This document shows positions 56,501-64,000 of a stretch of 64,000 nt of DNA, one piece after another. Positions within the stretch are counted from its first letter, which is position 1. The number at the start of each line of letters is the position of its first letter. Location of the stretch: NCBI GenBank assembly GCA_002812745.2, contig NCSJ02000054.1, positions 62,001-126,000 of the forward strand, in the 5' to 3' direction. This stretch comes from Scytalidium lignicola (lineage: Eukaryota > Ascomycota > Leotiomycetes). The translations under genes were made by a program, and so were the position numbers. A model generated the notes under the pieces. That model saw nothing but the letters and a program-made list of their open reading frames with translations. It had not been told where the DNA came from and ran no database searches.

Positions 56501-59500
56501 AACCTTGAACGATTTGTTATTACCAACAATAGGTTGGCAAACTCTCTTCCAGATGCTTTTGGGAATCTGTCAAAGTTAAGGGAGGTTGATATCCGCTACA
56601 ATGCATTAACAAGTATAAATATTATTGCTCAACTTCCAAAGGTTGAGATGATTTCCGCAGATCACAATGCGGTATCAGTCTGCGAGTCAAGCTTTGCTAA
56701 AATACGAATCCTGCGATTGAACTCGAATCCTGTCACTAAGTTTGAGATCTTGAATGTTGTGTCGACACTCACAACCCTCATTTTGTCAAATGCCAAACTG
56801 GCTCAAATCCCTGATGCAGTCTTTGACCGAATGCCAAACCTAGAGAAGCTTGTGCTTGATAAAAACCATTTCGTATCTTTACCAAATCACATTGGCAAGT
56901 TGCGCAGGCTTGAACACTTTAGCATTGCTAAGAACACACTAAACAGCCTTCCGGCTGAGATCGGTTGTCTTCAGGAACTCCGTTTCCTTGATGTCCGACA
57001 AAACAATCTGAAGAAGCTTCCTATGGAAATATGGTATGCTAATAAGCTCGAAACCTTCAATATATCATCGAACGTGCTCGACAATTTCCCTAAACCTGGA
57101 TCCCGCCCGCCTCAAGTACCTGGAGAGGTTTCTCCACCTAATGGTGCGAATGGCAGCCCAGGTGAAACATCCAAGAATCCGAGTTTCGAGGAGTTAGGTC
57201 CTCTGGAAGCATTTGGACAGCGAAGATCTTCTAGTCAAACTTCCAGTGGGCTTCTATCTGTTGGCGGATCATCGATACCAGGAAGTGCCGATACTAAAGG
57301 CTCATCTTTAGTTTCTGTATATGGTAAGGGTGGCCGCAAAACATCTGTTGTTTCTAGAAATGCTTCGGACAGTACGCTGGGCACTCAATCGACTATGAGA
57401 AAGGATTCTACCGCATCCAGTAAGCTCGCTAATACCTTCGCCGTATCACTTCGAAATCTCTACCTGGCCGACAACCAACTCGATGACGATGTTTTTGATG
57501 ACCTTATCCACTTAAGTGAGCTTCGAATCTTGAATCTATCATATAATGACTTGAATGACATACCGTCAAGATCTATCAAGAGTTGGCGGTACTTAACTGA
57601 GCTGTACCTTTCCGGAAACGAACTTACATCTCTACCAGCAGACGACTTTGAAGAATTTAGTCTCCTGCAAGTTCTCCATATCAATGGCAATAAATTCCAG
57701 ACGCTTCCCGCCGAACTTGGTAAAGCCCATAGATTGTCAGTACTGGACGTGGGAAGTAACTCACTTAAATATAATGTCTCCAATTGGCCATATGACTGGA
57801 ATTGGAACTGGAATACAAACCTGAGGTACCTCAATCTCTCTGGGAACAAACGTCTGGAGATCAAGCCGGCGCTGTCAGGAGCTGCCGGCCGGGAAGGACA
57901 GGATCTTACAGATTTCAATGCCCTGCAGCAGTTACGGATCCTTGGTCTGATGGATGTCACATTGACGATTCCAACAATTCCGGATCAGACAGAAGATCGA
58001 AGAGTTCGTACTTCTGGATCTATGGCAGGACAATTAGCATACGGAATGGCGGATACTTTGGGTAGGAATGAACATCTATCAATCATAGATCTTGTAGTCC
58101 CAAGATTTAGCTCCAACGAGTCCGAAACCTTACTTGGAATGTTTGATGGTCAAGCGTTATCAACTGGTGGATCTAAGATCGCGAGATATCTACATGAAAA
58201 TTTTGGGCATATATTTAGCGATGAACTAAAGAGACTCAATCCTGAAATCGGCGAGACACCAGTTGATGCTTTACGCCGAGCTTTCCTCTCTCTAAATAAG
58301 GACTTAACCACTGCAGCCACGCATCATACCGAGGAAAGGTCTCTTTTGACACATCGGGGCTCGTCAACAGCTGCCCTCCTCACCCAAGCAGATCTTAATT
58401 CAGGGGGTGTAGCGACAGTTGCTTTCTTGCAGCAGTCAGAGTTATATGTCGCCAACGTGGGAGATGCCCAAGCTATACTTATTCACTCAGAAGGTGGTCA
58501 TCGCATCTTGACTCGTAAACATGATCCAGCCGAGCCCAATGAGCGCCAACGGATCCGAGATGCTGGTGGTTGGGTCTCACGACAAGGAAGACTCAATGAT
58601 CTTTTAGAGGTTTCCAGAGCATTTGGTTACGTTCAACTTATGCCGGCAGTTCAAGCTGCACCGAACATTACCCATGTTACTATTAAAGAGCAAGATGAAA
58701 TGTTATTAATTGCTTCTCGAGAGCTTTGGGAGTATCTGTCCCCTGAACTCGTCGTGGATGTTGCGAGATATGAGCGTGGAGATCTCATGCGTGCGGCCCA
58801 AAGGTTACGTGATCTGGCTATGGCATTTGGAGCTACAGGCAAGATTATGGTGATGATGATTGGAGTTAGCGACTTGAAGAAACGAGCAATGATTCGACCT
58901 CACAGAGTTCAAAGTCTGTCGTTCAACCCGTCAGCCATAATCGATGATGGATATCTTCCCACCAAGAGGACGAAGAAGAAGGGCGAAACTGTTGAAGATT
59001 CAATGCTCCGGAGGCTTGAAGCTGAAGTGCCGGCTCCTGTTGGCGATGTCAGTATTGTCTTTACAGATATTAAGAGCTCAACAGTACTATGGGAAAACTA
59101 TCCAAGCGCTATGCGTTCGGCGATCAAACTTCATAATGAACTCATGCGTCGTCAATTACGTATAATAGGAGGTTATGAGGTTAAGACAGAAGGTGATGCA
59201 TTCGTCGTCTCATTTCCTACTGCAACATCTGCTCTTTTATGGTGTTTCGCTGTCCAGTGTCAACTTCTCGAGGTACCTTGGCCCTCCGAAGTCTTATCTA
59301 GTGTCATCGGCCAAGAAATATATGACAACGATCAGAATCTGATTTACAAAGGCCTGAGCGTGAGAATGGGTATCCATTGGGGAGCTCCAGTGTGTGAACT
59401 TGATCCCGTAACGAGACGGATGGATTATTTTGGCCCCATGGTTAACCGTACCGCCCGTATCTCTGCAGTAGCAGATGGAGGTCAAATCACAGTCTCAGCC

Positions 59501-60258
59501 GATTTCATCTCTGAGATACAACGATGTCTTGAGACATATAGTGACAGCGATCGGTCCGGGTCAACAAGCTCCGAGGATGGCTTTGAGAATGATCAGCATG
59601 CTGCTGCTATTCGTCGTGAATTGCGGTCTCTCAGCTCCCAGGGCTTTGAAGTCAAAGATATGGGTGAGAGGAAACTAAAAGGCTTGGAAAATCCTGAATA
59701 TATTTATCTCATGTACCCACACGCTCTTGCCGGGCGAATTAACTACCAGCAACGCCTCGCCGAAGCAGAAAAGGCTGCATCAACCTCCGAAAGCGCTTCG
59801 TTAGTTCGTCATGATATATCGTTGAATATTGATCGAGACTCTATTTGGCAGCTTTGGAACGTCAGCTTAAGACTTGAAGTGCTATGCTCTAGCTTGGAAG
59901 AGAACAGGGGAAACCATGTGCCCTTACTGCCTCCTGAGACTGCCCNTGATCGANTAAGTTGAAACAAGTTGGTGCGGAGGTTAGTGATAGATTGTTGCTG
60001 GATTTCCTGGGGCATCAGGTATCCAGGATTGAGGTATGTTAAAACCATTCTTAACCTTAACCCGTTGTAGGAAAGTAGGATACTAACAATATAATTCAGA
60101 GTGCTGTCACAACACTTGTCACGCGTCACATGGCAATCGGCCGAGCTCCGCTTATGGATCTGGATCAACTTCGGGGACCTATGGGCGACATTCTCAGTAC
60201 CATATCATCGCAACTACAAGAACTACAGCGATACAAGCAACTATACGGTAAACTCTAA
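53555..60258 (+). CDS. CYR1: adenylate cyclase
   Basis: Four exons: 53555-53712, 53837-54560, 54650-60033, 60100-60258; 2140 residues ignoring Ns at 59946 and 59954, which otherwise create a false stop at 59960. It makes cAMP from ATP downstream of G-alpha and Ras and drives PKA. Order: Ser/Pro-rich disordered N-terminus with the G-alpha-interaction region; Ras-association domain (about 625-715, YCIRIFRVDGTFATLSVSL); about 20 leucine-rich repeats in two blocks (about 744-1110 and 1224-1358) split by a Ser/Gly-rich insert; PP2C-like domain (about 1417-1710, VANVGDAQAIL, LTRKHDPAEPNERQRI); class III cyclase domain (from about 1755, VSIVFTDIKSSTVLWENYPS, EVKTEGDAFVV, MGIHWGAPVCE); and a C-terminal CAP-binding helix (ILSTISSQLQELQRYKQLYG). 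It is full length for the family. Confidence 0.97.
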
Positions 60259-61286
60259 GAAGCACGAAGGATGAAAAGCGAACGAAAAGAACACGATCTG
60301 GAGATAATTGCTGATGATTCTGATCTACCTTAATATATATCGGTGGCGTTTTTACATTTTATGGTATATGTGGAGGGTTCTAGCGGCATATTTAGCATAG
60401 GCTGGATTTTTTTGGTGATTTACACGCGGACAAACGATCAACGAACTTTTGAAATGCAATGGTAACTCAGCTTTTGGACATATCTATAAATATGCATATT
60501 TGGGAAAGGGAATTTTATGGGAGTAGGGAGGTGGTTGGGTTTTAATTGGGGTGTTTTTCATTTTATCAATTTTCGAAATCCCGGTAATTCTGTGGTGGCG
60601 GTCTTACATGGTGGAGGAGGAATATCAGTATCGGAAAACGGAAAATCTAGGGCGGCCTTTTGGGGGAGGAGGGAGACTTCAAAGGCAGGGTGGTGGTCTA
60701 AAGGTTTTACGAAGAGGCATGGAAACCGCCACCTTTGATGGGGCCAGGGGTATGTAAAAAGGCGGATGGATACCACGGTTCATGATGATAATTTTTGGAG
60801 GGTCTCCTGGAATTTCTCCTTTTTTCTGAGATATTCAAGCGATGGGTAGATACATTTTTGGCTATCTCAAGAACAGTAGCGAAACACATGTTTGGGATGG
60901 ATGTTAATGAAATGAGTCGATTGCTTGAGTATCTAGTTCTCAATGTCTCCTATTGACGTGCTTCTTATAGCTTCTTTTCCATCGTGCCGCGAGGCCAAAT
61001 TTATGGAAAGGAATTGATAGATAGTTTCAGGACAGGAAATGCGACGTTTGACATCTTAATATGATCCATATAATGTGAGATTTTGCTATGATATAAATGC
61101 TGTGGGGTATACACAAGGTGAAAATCTATCTGCTTTTAAATACAACAATCGAATGGATATCCTTCATCACCATGCATCCTTATATATACATGCAATGTGG
61201 GAAAACAAAACTCCAAAGGAAAAATGGAATAGATCCGATGCCCACAAGCTCCAAAATTAGACAAACGGCAAAACCAAAAAAACTCT
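60259..61286. other. convergent 3' intergenic space
   Basis: 1 kb between the cyclase and the transporter. A G-rich stretch (60510-60720) is open in several frames but resembles no protein. Nothing else recognised. Confidence 0.5.
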
Positions 61287-63235
61287 TCACTGCAAATCTT
61301 TTAGCTTCTTCGTAGCATACGCCGCACCGAGCGTACTGAGCGCCCCAATAAACAAACAAACAGCAATAGCGTTGGGACCATCAGTCCCATGATGCTCCGA
61401 TGGATCAGCATCATGCGCTAACTCGGGACTCTTGCCCGGCTCTAGAATGGAAAAGACAATCATGCTAATAAAAGTCCCGACGAATTGCGGGAGCGTAGTG
61501 TAGATATTTAGGATTCCGAAGTAAATACCGGAGCGCTGGCCTGAGGGTGACGAGGGCGAGGTGGGAGATGATGCGCCGGACTCGAGATGACGGGGGGATG
61601 TTGCGGATGGGGACTTCATGAGATCAATGGAGCCGCGGCGGGTGGTACCACTTAGCCGATTAACTTCGATTCCGAGGAAGGTACTTGGGGCCCAGGATGC
61701 GAGGATAGAGGGTCTGATGGAGATTAGTAAGAACGATATAAAGGGAAATTGTGGCATATGAGATGTAGAGAACTTACATTCCACAGAATGCAACGAGCGT
61801 AGTTGCAAATCGAAAGGAGGCTGCAAAAGGAGCAAGAATCATAGCTGATGAGAACATCAAATGCCCGATCATCCATGCCGTTAAAAGATCGGGTTTATAT
61901 TTATTAACTGTCTTGACGATCCCTGCGATGCTGGCTGGAGGACGGTGGGTGAACCCTTCCTCATCAGGGGCCCGTATTAAAAGGGGTAAAACGAAAGATC
62001 CGGTAAATGATACAAGGGAGTATATGACGAGAGACATGCTACCTATTCTACCAACGTCCCCTAACGCATCCTTTGATTCCTTGACGTCATGAGGGGCATC
62101 ATATCTGAAATAAGTTTCGCCTACCCAAGTCGTGCTGTAGAATAGAAAGGGGAACCAGCCGATCCAGGACCAGAATTGGGCCCAGCAAATAGCTTGGATC
62201 CGTGGTGGGAGGGTCATTGTTGTTTTGAAGATGTGGCGTAGAACTTGTGGGATCGATTGAGGCTGTGATCCTCTCTCTGGTATATAGACTCGCTCAGTTA
62301 CAGCCCATGATGTAAGTCCAACTGCAAATAACAAGCTTGCGGCTGCTACTATAATCAGTTTTTTGAACTGGGTGTCACCGAGTGATGGACCAAACATTTC
62401 GACGAGGTCTATCGTTCCTATGAAATAGCCTATCAAATGGCCTAGGGCTTGCATTCTGCTTGCTTTAGAATGTCAGAAACTTTTGCTCTCAATATGGTAG
62501 ATGAACTTACCCCATGCAGATCCAGTCTGCTGTTTTGGAATTGGCAATGTATCCACAATCAAACTTCGGCAACATGATTGAACTAAGTATCAATTAGTAT
62601 ATATTTTGTAATCATGCCCTTTCAATTGCCACATACCAGCATTAATAGCAAAATCCACGGCATAGATAGACAACACAGCCAATACAATTGTACATGACTT
62701 CCGTAACTCCACATCCTCTACAAAGCAGCCAACAATCTCCTTTGTCCAGCCTAGCATGACGAGGAATATCGTAACAAGAAGTGATCCAATAACCATAAAT
62801 GGTCTTCTTCGGCCAAACCTAGACTGAAACTGATCGGACATTACTCCCACAATCGGCGCCATGATAAGACCTGAGAGAGGGCCCGCGATCCATACTAACG
62901 AGGTTCGTGACTTTGTGAGGCCTAAAGCTAGGAGATAGGGCGTGCAATCTGTAATCCCGTCAAGTCAGCAACGACGCACAATCTCTCCGACTCTTCAATC
63001 CAATTCGCAGGGAACCCACAGGTCATCTCAATTCCCCAGGTAAACCTGCAACAAGAATAAATCAGCATCAGCAATATAACATCTCAGAATCCTACGGACA
63101 ATATCGCATAGGAGTCCAATGGTTTGCAGAATAGGATCCAACATACTGCAATCCAACCAAGGAGAACGTCAACAGAGCCATACGTCTAGCCTCAGTCGAG
63201 CCCTTCACCGAAGGCTGCAAAGCTGTCCACGCCAT
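61287..63235 (-). CDS. MFS sugar transporter, Sut1/alpha-glucoside type (GPH-related)
   Basis: Six exons on the minus strand: 63147-63235, 63020-63045, 62637-62948, 62511-62582, 61778-62462, 61287-61713; 536 residues. The 26-nt second exon encodes FTWGIEMT across TM1. The protein resembles S. pombe Sut1 and plant sucrose:H+ symporters, which import sucrose or maltose across the plasma membrane. Features: FTWGIEMTYCTPYLLALGL (TM1), IAGPLSGLIMAPIVGVMSD, the TM2-3 loop motif RFGRRRPFM, SLIVDTLPIPKQQTGSAWAS, MQALGHLIGYFIG, WAQFWSWIGWFPFLFYSTTWVGE, and a C-terminal pair of helices after a Ser-rich cytosolic loop (TSPRHLESGASSPTSPSSPS). About 12 membrane spans in total. All joins preserve phase. 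The substrate is inferred from family. Confidence 0.9.
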
Positions 63236-64000
63236 TGCTGCTAGAAATATATCTCTCCCTCCTCCTCGTATTCTTCGCGCTTCTCTTCGCTCAAGATGCG
63301 CTTTTCCCAAAATTCCCAATTGAAAAAAAATTTCAGGGATCAATCAGCTTCCTAGCTTTCAATTGACGACCGCATTCCCCTTTGTATTTGCGCAGTGAAC
63401 CTAGGGAGGACCACCAGCGCTAAGATCGACCTGTGTTGCGTAGCCCAAGTTAGTAATCTCGATCGCAATTTGTCCCGGTACTTTTTGCCGTGCATGAACC
63501 TAACCACTCACGATGGATAGTAATAAACACAGGCTGCGGAGTAAATTGCTCTTTCTTTAGAGCTGGTTGGCAGAAATGAAGTAAAGAATGAGTGGTTGAG
63601 AAGGAGAATAGAGTAAGGAGCGTAAGAAGAGAGGAGTGTGTTTTCTGACCACGGTTTCTGGATCCTGCTGCTTGCTGTGGACAGTACGAGGTGCAGCAGC
63701 TGTCACAGCCGCGTCGTCACCACTGACAGGGCTGAACAGTGGACCCGCGACGGCTCTCTTCCGGCTGCGCCACAGGTTAGCGTGGCTAGAAGCAGTGAAC
63801 CATTGTCTGGCTACAGACAATTTCTTATTCAAGACTTTTTATTTATTTTATCTTGGCGAACATGCTGCGTGCGGAAACTGCATTATGCATTTGACTGGGA
63901 TATTTATAGCACTGAGCATGAGCGCATACATGCTCTTCTGTGAAGTTGCCTCTTTGGCGGTTTACCTCCGTTGTGACTTCGAGAATAAGATTTCTAAGAC
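63236..64000. other. transporter promoter region, window end
   Basis: 765 bp upstream of the transporter. The frame open upstream of its ATG has no other ATG. Small overlapping frames near 63557-63943 look non-coding. Nothing recognised. Confidence 0.5.

Noticed and set aside
1..64000. CRISPR arrays, rRNA genes, prokaryote-type operons, biosynthetic gene cluster, full-length transposon.
   Set aside because: None seen. The neighbouring genes belong to unrelated pathways, and the only mobile sequence supported is the MITE.

Overview
This is a nuclear contig from a filamentous ascomycete (Pezizomycotina). The signs are short GT-AG introns (mostly about 50 to 140 nt) with CTAAC-like branch points, genes on both strands with independent promoters, and a fungal gene set: a CRH-type GH16 wall enzyme, a WSC protein, a HET-domain protein, a CYR1-type adenylate cyclase with RA, LRR and PP2C domains, and NAB2. 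Leotiomycetes or Eurotiomycetes are the best guesses; I cannot choose between them from sequence alone.

Layout. 1-1198: 3' end of a GH3 beta-glucosidase. 1.2-7.2 kb: AT-rich and gene-poor, with a possible small membrane-protein gene on the minus strand (2.7-3.7 kb) and a weaker one on the plus strand (about 5 kb). 7.3-8.0 kb: WSC-domain surface protein. 8.2-11.9 kb (-): translesion polymerase REV1. 11.9-13.7 kb: AT-rich spacer with a tRNA-Ser(GCU)-like relic. 13.7-15.4 kb: nucleolar FKBP prolyl isomerase. 16.1-18.9 kb: NDR-like AGC kinase. 20.0-22.1 kb: sulfite oxidase. 22.5-24.4 kb (-): ARO8-like aminotransferase. 26.3-27.5 kb: small heat-shock protein with an RG/H-rich arm. 27.5-32.4 kb: AT-rich accessory stretch with unrecognised genes. 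32.4-34.7 kb: Src1/Heh inner nuclear membrane protein. 35.3-37.2 kb (-): CYP52-like P450. 37.7-39.6 kb (-): GH20 hexosaminidase. 40.3-41.9 kb: NAB2. 42.3-42.7 kb (-): unknown protein. 43.4-45.4 kb: protoporphyrinogen oxidase HEM14. 45.6-47.8 kb (-): HET-domain protein. 49.6-50.9 kb (-): CRH-like transglycosidase with a spliced GPI tail. 51-53.5 kb: spacer with a 240-bp MITE. 53.6-60.3 kb: adenylate cyclase. 61.3-63.2 kb (-): sucrose/alpha-glucoside-type MFS transporter.

Most genes are conserved single-copy housekeeping genes: DNA damage tolerance, rRNA/chromatin chaperoning, sulfur and aromatic amino acid metabolism, haem synthesis, mRNA export, nuclear envelope and cAMP signalling. They are interspersed with secreted or wall-active enzymes (GH3, GH20, GH16, WSC) and AT-rich, gene-poor gaps. 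There is no sign of a biosynthetic cluster or operon.

Sequence quality matters here. Thirteen single N characters are scattered through the window, most beside A/T homopolymers. In every coding case (REV1 twice, the kinase once, adenylate cyclase twice) the reading frame is restored exactly by ignoring the N, so these are consensus artefacts and not mutations. I found no clear new multi-gene system. The most notable items are the three UBM motifs of REV1, the Trp/Arg-rich insert in the HET protein, the 3n intron in the FKBP domain, the spliced GPI tail of the CRH enzyme, the MITE, the T-arm-less tRNA and an unrecognised multi-exon gene at 29.1-30.0 kb.
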